DNA of 64,000 nt, taken from the NCBI GenBank assembly GCA_017540645.1, contig JAFYAQ010000012.1, forward strand, positions 1 to 64,000. Direction: 5' to 3'. The position numbers were made by a program, and so were the translations under genes. The stretch comes from Oscillospiraceae bacterium. GTDB taxonomy: Bacteria; Bacillota; Clostridia; Oscillospirales; Oscillospiraceae. Below the pieces are notes generated by a model that had not been told where the DNA came from, did no database searches, and was given only the letters and a program-made list of their open reading frames with translations. Within the stretch, counting starts at the first letter, position 1. Every line of letters starts with the position of its first letter. Shown here piece by piece: positions 7,741 to 17,110 of the stretch.

Positions 7741-8967
7741 ATGGAAAGAAAAATTTACGGTCAGTCCAAACGAATGGACGGCGTTGCCTACGATATCCGG
7801 GGTCCTGTCATGGATGAGGCCATGCGCATGGAGCGGCAGGGGGAGAAGATCATCAAGCTGAATATCGGCAATCCCGCGCCTTTTTCCTTCTTTGCGCCGG
7901 AGCAGGTGCTGTCGGATATGGCGCGGCAGCTCCACAGCAGCGAGGGTTACTCCGCCTCCAACGGTCTGCCGGAGGCCCGGGAGGCCATCGTGGGCTACTG
8001 CCGGAAAAAGGGCATCCCCAATGTGGGCATTGACGATGTGTTCACCGGCAACGGCGTCAGCGAGCTGATCACCATGACCCTGCAGGCTCTGCTGAACGAC
8101 GGAGACGAGGTGCTGGTCCCCGCGCCGGACTATCCTCTGTGGTCCGCCGCCATCACCCTGGTAGGGGGCAAGGCGGTACACTACCTCTGCGACGAACAGC
8201 AGAACTGGTTTCCGGATATTGCGGACCTGCGCGCCAAAGTGACCGACAGGACCCGCGGCATCGTTGTGATCAATCCCAACAACCCCACCGGCGCTCTTTA
8301 CCCCCGGGAACTTCTGGAGCAGATCGTACAGGTGGCCCGGGAAAACGATCTGCTGCTTTTCGCCGACGAGATCTATGACCGGCTGGTGATGGAGGGAGAG
8401 CCGGAGCACGTGGCCCTGGCGTCCCTGGCTCCGGATCTGATGACGCTGAGCTTCAACGGCCTGTCCAAGTCCCATCGGGTGGCGGGCTTCCGCTGCGGCT
8501 GGGTGGCCCTGGCCGGGGACAAGTCACGCGCTTCCGGCTATATCCAGGGCATCAACACCCTGGCCAAAATGCGCCTGTGTTCCAATGTCCCGGCCCAGAG
8601 CATCATCGCCGCGGCCCTGGCCCAACTGCCGGAGCGGGACCCCGCCTATTGCCCCGGCGGACGGATCTGGCGTCAGCGGGAGCTGATCTGGCGGGCGCTG
8701 AACGATATCCCCGGCGTCAGCGCCGTCAAGCCACAGGCCTCCTTCTACATCTTCCCCCGGGTGGATATGGCGCGTTTTCATATCCGAAGCGATGAGCAGA
8801 TGGCTCTGGATCTGCTGAAGCGGCAGAAGATCCTGGTTACCGCCGGCACCGGTTTCCACTGGCCTGCCCATGACCACTTCCGCATCGTGTATCTGCCGGA
8901 GGAGGGGGACCTTCTGGCGGCGGCGGAGCGTTTTCGCGCTTTCTTTGCCGATTATCGCCAGGACTGA
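7741..8967 (+). CDS. alaA: alanine (glutamate-pyruvate) aminotransferase, AlaA-type
   Basis: A 408-residue class I/II PLP aminotransferase making alanine from pyruvate and glutamate. NPNNPTG is at 178-184, ADEIYD at 208-213, and the PLP lysine is K243 in NGLSKSHRVAGFRCGW. The start (KIYGQSKRMDGVAYDIRGPV) and overall layout match AlaA/YfbQ rather than aspartate aminotransferases. The alanine T-box directly upstream independently supports alanine as product. GGAAAGGAA precedes the ATG. Confidence 0.9.
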   Translation: MERKIYGQSKRMDGVAYDIRGPVMDEAMRMERQGEKIIKLNIGNPAPFSFFAPEQVLSDMARQLHSSEGYSASNGLPEAREAIVGYCRKKGIPNVGIDDVFTGNGVSELITMTLQALLNDGDEVLVPAPDYPLWSAAITLVGGKAVHYLCDEQQNWFPDIADLRAKVTDRTRGIVVINPNNPTGALYPRELLEQIVQVARENDLLLFADEIYDRLVMEGEPEHVALASLAPDLMTLSFNGLSKSHRVAGFRCGWVALAGDKSRASGYIQGINTLAKMRLCSNVPAQSIIAAALAQLPERDPAYCPGGRIWRQRELIWRALNDIPGVSAVKPQASFYIFPRVDMARFHIRSDEQMALDLLKRQKILVTAGTGFHWPAHDHFRIVYLPEEGDLLAAAERFRAFFADYRQD

Positions 8968-8977
8968 GCGCCGACGG

Positions 8978-9006
8978 TTGCAATTTGTGACGGATTATGA
9001 TATAAA
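8978..9006 (+). promoter_or_regulatory. promoter of the LCP gene
   Basis: TTGCAA (8978-8983), a 17-nt spacer and TATAAA (9001-9006) lie 43 nt before the ATG at 9049. Confidence 0.6.
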
Positions 9007-9048
9007 AGCTTTATCTGACCCTGAATACGGATAGAAAGCGAGTTCGAT

Positions 9049-10617
9049 ATGAGCAACAGAACCTCTGATTTTGATGATGAGAGCTATGAAGGCCGGTCCT
9101 ATGAGGAGGAGCCTGCCTCTCGCGGCGGCCGTCACCTGAAGAAAGACGCCGCGCCCTCCCACAGCAGCCGGCACTCTGAGCCGGAGGCCGAGGACGAGTT
9201 CATCGCCGATCCTTCTTCGGAAGAAGAAACACCCCGCCGGGAGCGCCGTGTCCGGGAAGAGGAAGCGCCCCGCCGGGAGCGCCGCGCCCGGGAGGAAGAA
9301 GCTCCCCGACGGGAGCACCGGCCCCGGGGGGACGATCCCCGGAGAGAGCCGGTACGCCGCAGCACGGGGGCATCGCCCAAGCGCAGAAGAAAGAAGAGAA
9401 AAAAGAACCGTCGCGGGCTGAAGATCCTGCTGATCGTGGTCGCGGTGCTGGCCTTGCTGGCCCTGGCGGGGTATCTGGTATTCATGCATTTTTACGGCAT
9501 GCTGAATGTGGTCGGCCGGGGTTCCTCCGCCACGCCCGCCCCGACGGCTGTCGTGCAGACCGCCACGGAACGGCCCGAAGTCACCCCGGAGCCCACCCCG
9601 GAGCCCACGCCCACCCCGGAGCCTCTGACCGAGGAGGAGCTGCGGGAGCTGGAGGAGATGGAACTGAAGGCCAGCCTCCAGGAAGAGGCGGAAGAGGTCA
9701 TGTTCAATGAGAACGTGTATAACCTTCTGCTGATCGGCACGGACGGCAGAGGAAGCGTTATGGAGCGCAGCGACTCCATGATCCTGCTCTCCGTCAACAA
9801 GGAGACGAAGGAAATCTGGATCACCTCCTTTATGCGGGATACCCAGGTGACCGTCCCCAACTACGGCCTTGCCCATCTGAACTGGGCCACCAGCATCGGC
9901 GGCATTGATACGCTGATCGCCACCATCGAGAGCGAGAAAAACTTCGCGATCAATATCGACAACTGGGCTTCGGTGAACTTCCTGGATTTTGTCAACGTAG
10001 CAAATCTTCTGGGACCGGTCACCGTATCGGTAGAGGCAAAAGAGGTAGACGATATCAACAAGACAATCACCGAGGTTTGCCAGCTGATCGACAAAGACGC
10101 CGGCCGCAGCCCCGATGATGTTGAGAACAACTACCCGCGCTGCTATTTCCCCTGGATGAAGAGCGGCACCTATACCATCACGGACGGGGCCCAGATCCTG
10201 GGCTACTGCCGGGAGCGGCATTTCGGCGGCGATACCGGACGTAGCGCAAAGCAGCGCGAGGTGGTCATGCAGATGATGGAGAACGTGAAGCAGATGACGC
10301 TGGCCGAGCAGTATGAGCTGGCAAAAGCGGTTCTGCCTCTCATCACCACCGATGTCACGGCCGGACAGAGCTTTTCCCTGCTGCTGCAGCTTCCCAGCAT
10401 CAAGGAATATACGATCCATACCCAGCAGTGCCCCGTCATCGGGTCCTTCTGGAAGGGACGGGACCACAACAATCTGTCCATCTATAACGCGGACTTCGCG
10501 GTGAACCGGAATTTCCTCCGGGCTACCATTTACGGCCAGAGATTCTCCGCCGCGGAACTCACCAGCAAGTGGACCGGCGAAGCAACACTTGTCTACTGGA
10601 ACGATGCCTGGAACTGA
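9049..10617 (+). CDS. LytR-CpsA-Psr family protein (cell-wall polymer ligase)
   Basis: A 522-residue membrane protein. A charged cytoplasmic tail of about 120 residues leads to one membrane span (about 123-147). A T/P/E-rich linker (PTPEPTPEPTPTPEP) follows, and then an extracellular LCP domain from about 215 (NLLLIGTDGR, SDSMILLSV, WITSFMRDTQV). LCP enzymes attach undecaprenyl-linked polymers to peptidoglycan. Its place before the polysaccharide locus suggests it anchors that polymer. The tail contains three tandem 12-residue units and is rich in R and E. It lies between its own promoter and terminator. Confidence 0.9.
   Translation: MSNRTSDFDDESYEGRSYEEEPASRGGRHLKKDAAPSHSSRHSEPEAEDEFIADPSSEEETPRRERRVREEEAPRRERRAREEEAPRREHRPRGDDPRREPVRRSTGASPKRRRKKRKKNRRGLKILLIVVAVLALLALAGYLVFMHFYGMLNVVGRGSSATPAPTAVVQTATERPEVTPEPTPEPTPTPEPLTEEELRELEEMELKASLQEEAEEVMFNENVYNLLLIGTDGRGSVMERSDSMILLSVNKETKEIWITSFMRDTQVTVPNYGLAHLNWATSIGGIDTLIATIESEKNFAINIDNWASVNFLDFVNVANLLGPVTVSVEAKEVDDINKTITEVCQLIDKDAGRSPDDVENNYPRCYFPWMKSGTYTITDGAQILGYCRERHFGGDTGRSAKQREVVMQMMENVKQMTLAEQYELAKAVLPLITTDVTAGQSFSLLLQLPSIKEYTIHTQQCPVIGSFWKGRDHNNLSIYNADFAVNRNFLRATIYGQRFSAAELTSKWTGEATLVYWNDAWN
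9229..9336 (+). repeat. three tandem 36-bp units in the LCP gene
   Basis: Three in-frame copies of a 12-codon unit (consensus APRRERRxREEE) encode the cytoplasmic tail residues 61-96. The third copy has diverged. Copy number may vary between strains. Confidence 0.7.
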
Positions 10618-10627
10618 CCGAGAAAAC

Positions 10628-10666
10628 AAAAAACCTGTCCGGAACGGATCCGGGCAGGTTTTTTGT
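10628..10666 (+). terminator. terminator after the LCP gene
   Basis: AAAACCTG-T-CCGG pairs with CCGG-GCAGGTTTT around a short loop, followed by TTTTGTTTGTT. The hairpin is nearly symmetric. Confidence 0.85.
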
Positions 10667-10725
10667 TTGTTCGGGAGATTGTCTTTTCCCGCCCTTTTGA
10701 GGGAGATGGGCAGAGGAAAAAAAGA

Positions 10726-10754
10726 TTGCTTTTACCGTGCAGCTCTGATAAAAT
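10726..10754 (+). promoter_or_regulatory. promoter of the polysaccharide locus
   Basis: TTGCTT (10726-10731), a 17-nt spacer and TAAAAT (10749-10754) lie 73 nt before the first gene of the locus. I see no other comparable plus-strand promoter until after 14.2 kb. Confidence 0.55.
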
Positions 10755-10827
10755 AACAAAATGAGCGTATGCGGCTTTACACGATTCCACAAGATGTCGT
10801 TTTTTACGACGAGAAAGAGCGGATGTC

Positions 10828-12219
10828 ATGAAACCGAAAGAGAGATCGCCGATTCTGAACCGGGAAATGCTGTTGAGGACCATCTTTGGTGTCCTGCTGA
10901 CTGTAGGATCTGTCGCAGTGTTTTTCGCAATTCATATGCGTTACTACACATATGCCACCCGTCTGGTGGTCAGGGGCAATTCTCTTTTGCTTTTGATGTA
11001 TACTGTCCTGCTGATCATGATCCTTCACCTGTACGGGGCGTACCGCATCCGCTACAGTCGGACCAGAGAACTGGTCCTTTCCTACGCGCTGGCCTCGTTC
11101 ATCGAAAACGTTCTGGCGTATATGGTGCTGAGCCTGATCGCCCGGCGGCTGCTGCCGGTGGGGGACATCATACTGGTTTTCGTGATCCAGTGCTTCGGCG
11201 CGCTGCTGCTCTATGTGCTGGGGCGCGTGATGCTTCCCATGCTGCTTCCGACCATTCCCGCATTGTTTATCCACCCCGCCGGAGAGTGGAACGAGGATGT
11301 CGCCTCCAAGTTCGACCGTCGGCGCTCCAGCTACGCGGTGACCGGAGAGGCCGGGGAGGATTTGCCTCGCCGGGAACTGCTGCGCACCATTGATAACTAC
11401 GGGGCGGTGGTCCTGGGACCGGTCAGCGCTCAGACACGCCAGGTCGTGATCGGATACTGTTACCGTACGGGGATCAAGGTGCTGCTCGTGCCGGATATGA
11501 CGGATATCATGGTGGCCAGCGCCCAGCCCATGGTGGTAAAGGATTATCTGATGTACGATCTCAACACCCAGGGTGGGGATGCTGCCTATTATATCGCCAA
11601 GCGGGGGCTGGATATTTTGGTCTCCGGTCTCAGCCTGCTGATCCTCAGCCCGATCATGCTGCTGGTGGCCCTGGCCGTCAAGCTTCAGGACGGCGGCCCG
11701 GTGTTCTACCGGCAGGTCCGTTTGACCCGCGGCGGAAAGGAATTCAAGCTGATAAAATTCCGCAGCATGATCGTGAACGCGGAGAAGGCCACCGGCGCGG
11801 TGCTGGCGGGAAAACGGGACGATCGGATCACCCCGGTGGGCCGGTTTATCCGGGCTACCCGGCTGGACGAACTGCCCCAGCTATGGAATATTTTCATCGG
11901 GGATATGACCCTGGTGGGACCCCGTCCGGAGCGGCCGGAGTTTTATCAGACGATCTGTGACGAGTACCCGGAGTTCAACTACCGGCTGATGGTAAAAGCG
12001 GGGCTGACCGGCTACGCCCAGCTCTACGGAAAGTACAACACCAGCTTCCCCGACAAAGCCCGGCTGGACATGTACTATATCCAGCATGCTTCCTTCTTCT
12101 GGGATATCCAGCTGATCCTCTATACTTTGAAGATCATCTTCACCCGGGAGAGCACTGAGGGCGTGGAGGTACAGGAGGAAACGCACAGGGATTCGGAATT
12201 CATTGGTTCCGGGAAATGA
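10828..12219 (+). CDS. polyprenyl-phosphate sugar phosphotransferase (initiating transferase)
   Basis: A 463-residue membrane enzyme that starts repeat-unit assembly by moving a sugar-1-phosphate from UDP-sugar to undecaprenyl phosphate. Four N-terminal membrane spans (about 15-35, 52-72, 85-105, 112-140) precede a soluble region. A C-terminal bacterial sugar transferase domain starts at KRGLDILVS (258), with KLIKFRSM (307-314), TRLDELPQLWN (344-354) and VGPRPERP (363-370). This is the WbaP/CpsE-type layout. The ATG at 10828 is close behind GAGCGGATGTC, a weak Shine-Dalgarno. Confidence 0.92.
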   Translation: MKPKERSPILNREMLLRTIFGVLLTVGSVAVFFAIHMRYYTYATRLVVRGNSLLLLMYTVLLIMILHLYGAYRIRYSRTRELVLSYALASFIENVLAYMVLSLIARRLLPVGDIILVFVIQCFGALLLYVLGRVMLPMLLPTIPALFIHPAGEWNEDVASKFDRRRSSYAVTGEAGEDLPRRELLRTIDNYGAVVLGPVSAQTRQVVIGYCYRTGIKVLLVPDMTDIMVASAQPMVVKDYLMYDLNTQGGDAAYYIAKRGLDILVSGLSLLILSPIMLLVALAVKLQDGGPVFYRQVRLTRGGKEFKLIKFRSMIVNAEKATGAVLAGKRDDRITPVGRFIRATRLDELPQLWNIFIGDMTLVGPRPERPEFYQTICDEYPEFNYRLMVKAGLTGYAQLYGKYNTSFPDKARLDMYYIQHASFFWDIQLILYTLKIIFTRESTEGVEVQEETHRDSEFIGSGK

Positions 12220-12225
12220 GATGAC

Positions 12226-13008
12226 ATGGAAGAAAGGTCAGTGAATCAGACCGGCCCCCTTGTTTCGATTGTGACCCCGATCTACCGCTGCGGGAATGTG
12301 CTCGCAGATACGGTTGCATCAGTGCAGGCCCAGACTATGCCGGACTGGGAGCTGCTGCTGGTGGACGACTGTTCCGGAGACGGAACTTACGCCGTTGCCG
12401 AAGCCTTGGCCCGGGAGGACAGCCGGATCGTGTTGCTGCAGACAGAGCGAAATCTGGGGCCTGCCGGGTCCAGGAATATGGCGCTGGATCGAGCAAGAGG
12501 AAAATACCTGGCGTTTTTGGACGGCGATGATCTCTGGAAACCGGAAAAGCTGGAAAAGCAGATCGCTTTTATGCGGCAGACCGGGGCGCACTTTTCCTGC
12601 ACCGCCTACGACAGGGTGGCGGGAGACGGGAAAACCGTCCTTGGGCGTGTGACTCCGTTTCCCAAGGCCGACTATAAAAAAGTGCTGTATTATGCAAATC
12701 CTGTGGGAAATTCCACCGTTTTGCTTGAAAGGGAGACCCTGGGGGACACCCGGATCCCGGAAATCCGAAAAAGAAATGATTTTGCCCTGTGGCTGGCTGT
12801 TTTGAAAAAGACGGACTATGTCTACGGGATGCAGGAGTGCCTGGGCTGCTATCGGCTCCAAGAGGGATCCGTATCCTCCAAAAAACTGGATCTGCTGAAA
12901 TACCAATGGCAGCTATACACAAAAGTAGAAAAACTCAACGCTCTTCAGGTGGCCGGAGCCTTTGCCGGTCTTTGCTATATAAAGGCTTTTCATCCTACCT
13001 GGCACTGA
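12226..13008 (+). CDS. glycosyltransferase family 2
   Basis: A 260-residue GT-A fold transferase. VSIVTPIYRC (13-22), LLVDDCSGDGT (44-54) and LAFLDGDDLW (95-104) give the nucleotide-sugar and metal sites. It starts 7 nt after the initiating transferase. It has no membrane anchor. Donor and acceptor are unknown; being second in the locus suggests it adds the second sugar. Confidence 0.88.
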   Translation: MEERSVNQTGPLVSIVTPIYRCGNVLADTVASVQAQTMPDWELLLVDDCSGDGTYAVAEALAREDSRIVLLQTERNLGPAGSRNMALDRARGKYLAFLDGDDLWKPEKLEKQIAFMRQTGAHFSCTAYDRVAGDGKTVLGRVTPFPKADYKKVLYYANPVGNSTVLLERETLGDTRIPEIRKRNDFALWLAVLKKTDYVYGMQECLGCYRLQEGSVSSKKLDLLKYQWQLYTKVEKLNALQVAGAFAGLCYIKAFHPTWH

Positions 13009-13087
13009 GCGGCGCAGCCTCATCGGCAAGACCTCCTTACGGCGGACAAGCCCGGAAGTATTCAAACAACGAGGAGAATCCTGAACT

Positions 13088-14206
13088 ATGATAAGAGTTT
13101 GCCATGTGACCAGCGTCCACAACAGCACCGATAACCGCATTTTCCATAAAGAGTGTGCCTCTCTGGCGGCGGCCGGTTATGACGTTACTCTGGTAGCCCG
13201 GGGAGAGAGCCGGGAGGAAAAGGGCGTTCATGTGCTGGGCGTGGGGAATATGCCCGCTGGTAGCCTTGAGCGCCTGCGCAAGGGCGGCTTTCGCAAGGCA
13301 GCCCGCGCGGCAGAGGCGCTGGACGCGGATGTTTACCACATTCACGATCCGGAGCTTCTTCCTTTTTTGCTGCACATGAAGCGCAAAGGGAAGCTCTGTA
13401 TTTTTGACAGCCACGAGTACACTCGATTTCATTTTGACGCAAGGACTTATCTGGGCTCCGTGGGAAAAAAACTGGTCCCCATCGCCTACACCGCCTACGA
13501 AAACCATGCCCTTCGCAAGATCGACGCGATGATCGTGCCCTGTACGCTGAACGGAGAGAACCTCTACGCCCGCTGGGCCAAGCGTTCTGTACTGGTTGAC
13601 AATTATCCCCGCCTGGAGCAATTCCCCGACACATGGAGCGCTCCCACCGCGGACAGTGAGAATACAGTTGGGTATGTGGGCAGCCTCACCCGGGCGCGGG
13701 GCGTTGAGCATATGATCCGCGCAGCCCATCGCGCGGGAGCCAGACTCCTCCTCGCGGGCGGCGGATCGCCGGAGTATATCAGCGAGCTGCGCAGCATGCC
13801 GGAGTTTTCCAGTGTGGACTACATCGGGCCTATCCCGCCCAGGGAGGTTCCCGCTTTTTGCCGCGGTCTTCGGGCCGGACTCTGCCTGTGGCTGGATCAG
13901 GGGGAATACCACCGGATCGACAATATGGGCACCAAGGTCTTTGAGTATATGGGAGCAGGTCTTCCCGCCATCGTTTCCGACACACCCCACGCCCGGGAGA
14001 TCAACCGGGAGTATGATTGCCTCTTATGTGTGGACCCCATGGATATTGACGGGACCGCCGCCGCGATCCGCCGTTTGCTGGACGATCCGGACAGGATCCT
14101 GCGGATGGGGCAAAACGCTTTTCGCGCGGCGCACGAGCGGTTTAACTGGGCGGTGGAGGAGAAAAAGCTTGTGGAGCTGTATCGGGAGTTGACGGACAAG
14201 CGGTGA
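13088..14206 (+). CDS. glycosyltransferase, GT4-type
   Basis: A 372-residue GT-B fold protein. The N-terminus VCHVTSVHNSTDNRIFHKEC is typical of a GT4 branch that acts on surface polysaccharides. The C-terminal domain carries YVGSLTRARGVEHMIRA and the donor-site stretch VFEYMGAGLPAIVSD. AGGAGAA lies about 10 nt before the ATG. It is the last plus-strand gene before a bidirectional terminator. Confidence 0.88.
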   Translation: MIRVCHVTSVHNSTDNRIFHKECASLAAAGYDVTLVARGESREEKGVHVLGVGNMPAGSLERLRKGGFRKAARAAEALDADVYHIHDPELLPFLLHMKRKGKLCIFDSHEYTRFHFDARTYLGSVGKKLVPIAYTAYENHALRKIDAMIVPCTLNGENLYARWAKRSVLVDNYPRLEQFPDTWSAPTADSENTVGYVGSLTRARGVEHMIRAAHRAGARLLLAGGGSPEYISELRSMPEFSSVDYIGPIPPREVPAFCRGLRAGLCLWLDQGEYHRIDNMGTKVFEYMGAGLPAIVSDTPHAREINREYDCLLCVDPMDIDGTAAAIRRLLDDPDRILRMGQNAFRAAHERFNWAVEEKKLVELYRELTDKR

Positions 14207-14278
14207 AGCGGCTTTGCGGCCGTCACGGATTGCAAGACGCCGCAGCAGCGACCCGGCACATGGACCGGCCGGACAAGT

Positions 14279-14309
14279 ATTTTGCCGAGGCGCAGGGCCT
14301 CGGCAAAAT
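14279..14309. terminator. bidirectional terminator between convergent genes
   Basis: ATTTTGCCGAGG (14279-14290) pairs perfectly with CCTCGGCAAAAT (14298-14309) around a 7-nt loop. It carries A/T tracts on both sides, so it can end both the plus-strand GT4 transcript and the minus-strand gene ending at 14316. Confidence 0.8.
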
Positions 14310-14315
14310 AGAACG

Positions 14316-15776
14316 TTATTTCTTTCGCAGCCACCGCCACTTTGCCAGGAAGAACTTCCCATAGGTGGCGATCCAATAGAGAAAAGCGCTTTTCTTCATC
14401 CGATCCTGCCAGCCGGGGGCGTTGAAGGGATACTCCAGCAGCTCCGGGGCATTTCGCCGCAGATAATATCGGTGGATCATCTTCCGGCTCCGTTCCTTTT
14501 TTGAAAGGGACATCCAGGCGTTCAGCACCATGCGGCAGTTGAACAGGTTCAGCGCCTGAGCTCCCATGACGTCATAGATCGTTGTCGCCTGGGAGGCCCA
14601 GCGTCCGCAGCGGCTCTCCAGCGCGAACAAGTCAAAGGCGGCCTTCCGACAGCCGGTCCGGGAATACTCCCGCAGCTGCTGGGCAACGTGCCGCCGAATC
14701 CCCGGAACGGGGGAGTGGAGCTTGCAGGTGAGAAAGCCGGCAGTGGCGGCAAAGGTCGGGAGGCGGCGGCCGAACCGGTATTTTCCGATCTGGTCCATAT
14801 TGTCTCCGGTGAGGATGGCATATTCCGACCCGTAGACAGAGCCGATCGTCCGGGCCAGGCAGATGGCCCTCCGACTGACATACGGTCCCAGAATTTCCGC
14901 GGCGGCTTGGAATGCGGATTCGTCTTCCGGCAGGTCGGGGATCTCCCGATGGACAAGCCCGAAGCGGGAACAGATCTGGCGGGGGATGGCGATATCGGCG
15001 CTCTGGTCCGTAAAACCCGGGTGATAGAGGGTATAGGTCTCCGGGGAGAGCCCGTTTTTCAGCAGAAAGGACAAATTCGTCCGGCTGTCCCAGCCTCCGG
15101 TGATGGGACACAGAAGTTTAACCTCCCGTGCATAGGCGCGGGTGATGGCGTCGATCTGACGGGCGGTCGCCTCCAGCACAGCCTCTGTGTTTTCGGTGGG
15201 GGCGGGGGGCAGCCAGTATCGATTGACCTTACCGCTGTTCAGGCACAGAGAGTGCCCGGGGAGAAGACAGCGCACGTTCTGATAACAGCAGCGGTCATAG
15301 GGCATGGCCTGTGTATAATCGGAACCGGCGTGGTAGGAGCAGTCCTCCTCTGAGACGGGCAGAGACAGCGCCTTTGCCACCAGGGCCTCCCAGGACGCGG
15401 CGCACAGTTCTTCACCCGTATGATAAAAAACCTGCATGGCGCCGGTGGCGTCGTGGAGAATATAGGCTTCCGCGCCTTGGGTGAAGATAAGGATGTACCG
15501 CCCGGCAAGACGGGCCTCGGCTTCCACCACGGAAGAAAAGCCTCCCCTGCCGGAACGCAGGAGCGTCTCCGGGATCTGTTCCCGGGAGAATTCCCCCAGA
15601 GAGTCCACGCACAGCCCCGCAAGGCAGATCTCCCGGTCCTCCTCCCGAAGGATACGGCACCAGACCGACTCTGTCAGCTGCAGCAGCGCACGGCCAAAGC
15701 AGACCGGCTCCGCCCGGGGGAACAGCGCCTCGTTCCGTCGGCTGCTGAGAAGATACATGTAGTTTATCTCAGACAT
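14316..15776 (-). CDS. asparagine-synthetase-like protein lacking the glutaminase cysteine
   Basis: A 486-residue protein with an N-terminal Ntn-like half and a C-terminal ATP-pyrophosphatase half. The PP-loop is ITGGWDSR (225-232), in place of SGGLDSS. A conserved ILTGDNMDQIG stretch follows. There is no Cys at position 2, so it should not hydrolyse glutamine. It may adenylate a carboxylate and transfer it to another amine, as AsnB/beta-lactam-synthetase relatives do (inference). I chose the ATG at 15776, with AAAGGA about 13 nt upstream; start codons at 15788 and 15830 are possible. It runs against the locus with its own promoter and terminator. Confidence 0.75.
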   Translation of the reverse strand: MSEINYMYLLSSRRNEALFPRAEPVCFGRALLQLTESVWCRILREEDREICLAGLCVDSLGEFSREQIPETLLRSGRGGFSSVVEAEARLAGRYILIFTQGAEAYILHDATGAMQVFYHTGEELCAASWEALVAKALSLPVSEEDCSYHAGSDYTQAMPYDRCCYQNVRCLLPGHSLCLNSGKVNRYWLPPAPTENTEAVLEATARQIDAITRAYAREVKLLCPITGGWDSRTNLSFLLKNGLSPETYTLYHPGFTDQSADIAIPRQICSRFGLVHREIPDLPEDESAFQAAAEILGPYVSRRAICLARTIGSVYGSEYAILTGDNMDQIGKYRFGRRLPTFAATAGFLTCKLHSPVPGIRRHVAQQLREYSRTGCRKAAFDLFALESRCGRWASQATTIYDVMGAQALNLFNCRMVLNAWMSLSKKERSRKMIHRYYLRRNAPELLEYPFNAPGWQDRMKKSAFLYWIATYGKFFLAKWRWLRKK

Positions 15777-15830
15777 ATGCGATTCCATCCTTTTTGCCGA
15801 CAAGCGGCAGGTAATGCGATTATCGTTCAT

Positions 15831-15858
15831 ATTATCGTAACCGCTTCTCGCTTGTCAA
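15831..15858 (-). promoter_or_regulatory. promoter of the asparagine-synthetase-like gene
   Basis: On the minus strand a perfect TTGACA (15858-15853), a 16-nt spacer and GATAAT (15836-15831) are present, 55 nt before the chosen ATG. Confidence 0.7.
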
Positions 15859-15973
15859 GCGGTCTCCGGATCATGGAGAAGAGTTGCTTTCGTCCATGCG
15901 CTTTACGGATATGATTGCCGGCCGCCGTATTTAAAGTGAGCTTGTATCGCGCCAGGGAAAGAGAGGGAAACCA

Positions 15974-17104
15974 GTGCTTGTCGTGCTTGCTCCGGGATAT
16001 CCGTCCCCGAAAAACCCCAGCTTTTGTGCTTTTGTCCACAGCCGCATCCTATCCTACCGGCAGAAGGGAACGAACGCTGTCGTGTTCATATTGAATGATA
16101 CCGGGAGGAAAACGGAATATGAGTACGAAGGCGTAACGGTGTACCACGACTCTCCGGAGGAATTTGCCCGCTATGTGGAACAAAACGGGGTGACCCACGC
16201 CGCCCTGCATTTTATCAATGAACGCATGATCCGGGCGCTTTCGCTTGTGAAGGAACCCATGCCGGTTTTTATTTTTGTTCACGGTCTGGAGGCTCTCCTT
16301 TGGCATGAGCGGATCTTTCCCGGTCTGCTTCGCAGTCCGCGACTGCTGGCGGGCTTTGTGAAGGGCGCGTTTGTAGACACCCACCGAATTTACGCAATTC
16401 GCCGTTTCCTGAGGGAGACTCAGCACCGGTGCCGCTTCATTACCGTGTCCGAGTGGATGAAGGAGAAAGCGGTGAAAAACTGGCGCTGTTCCGGTGCGAG
16501 CGACGACTGGAGCATCATTCCCAATATCGTGAGAGAAGAGCGCTTCCCCTATCGGGAGAAAAGCCCGGATATGAGGTTTCGTTTTCTCACCATCCGCTCC
16601 TTTGACACCGGGAAGTATGCCAACGATCTGACGGTAAAGATCATTCTCGCCCTGCGGGACCATCCGCGCTTCGCCCAAATGCATTTCACGATTTACGGGA
16701 AAGGGCGCCTGTTCCAGTCGACCCTTGCGCCGCTGCGCGGTCTGGAAAACGTGGAGATCCACGAGAGCTTTATCAACAATGCGGAGATCGCGCAGATCCA
16801 TGCGCAAAACGGCATTTTCCTCTGCCCAACGCGGCAGGATGCACAGGGGGTCTCCATGTGCGAGGCCATGAGCAGCGGGCTTGTCCCGGTTACCCTGTAC
16901 AACACGGCGATCCCCGAATATCTGCCGAAGGACGGACGCCTGGCCTGTCGGGATCTGAAGGACATGACAGCACTGGCCCGGCGTCTCATAGACGAGCCGG
17001 AGACCTTTGCCGAGCTCTCCGCCCTTGGCAGTTGCTTCATCCGGGAAAAATGCAGCGCGGAGAATACGACAGAGAGAGAACAGAAGCTGTTTGCCGGAAT
17101 GTGA
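15974..17104 (+). CDS. glycosyltransferase, GT4-like
   Basis: A 376-residue GT-B type protein starting at GTG 15974 with GAGAGGGAAA upstream. The N-terminal domain opens LVVLAPGYPSPKNPSFCAFV. The C-terminal half has FTIYGKGRLF and the donor-site region FLCPTRQDAQGVSMCEAMSSGLVPV, where the family's EAMAxGxPV appears as EAMSSGLVPV. Substrate is unknown. It opens the second plus-strand run of the locus, 6 nt before the next transferase. Confidence 0.83.
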   Translation: MLVVLAPGYPSPKNPSFCAFVHSRILSYRQKGTNAVVFILNDTGRKTEYEYEGVTVYHDSPEEFARYVEQNGVTHAALHFINERMIRALSLVKEPMPVFIFVHGLEALLWHERIFPGLLRSPRLLAGFVKGAFVDTHRIYAIRRFLRETQHRCRFITVSEWMKEKAVKNWRCSGASDDWSIIPNIVREERFPYREKSPDMRFRFLTIRSFDTGKYANDLTVKIILALRDHPRFAQMHFTIYGKGRLFQSTLAPLRGLENVEIHESFINNAEIAQIHAQNGIFLCPTRQDAQGVSMCEAMSSGLVPVTLYNTAIPEYLPKDGRLACRDLKDMTALARRLIDEPETFAELSALGSCFIREKCSAENTTEREQKLFAGM

Positions 17105-17110
17105 GGGCCT

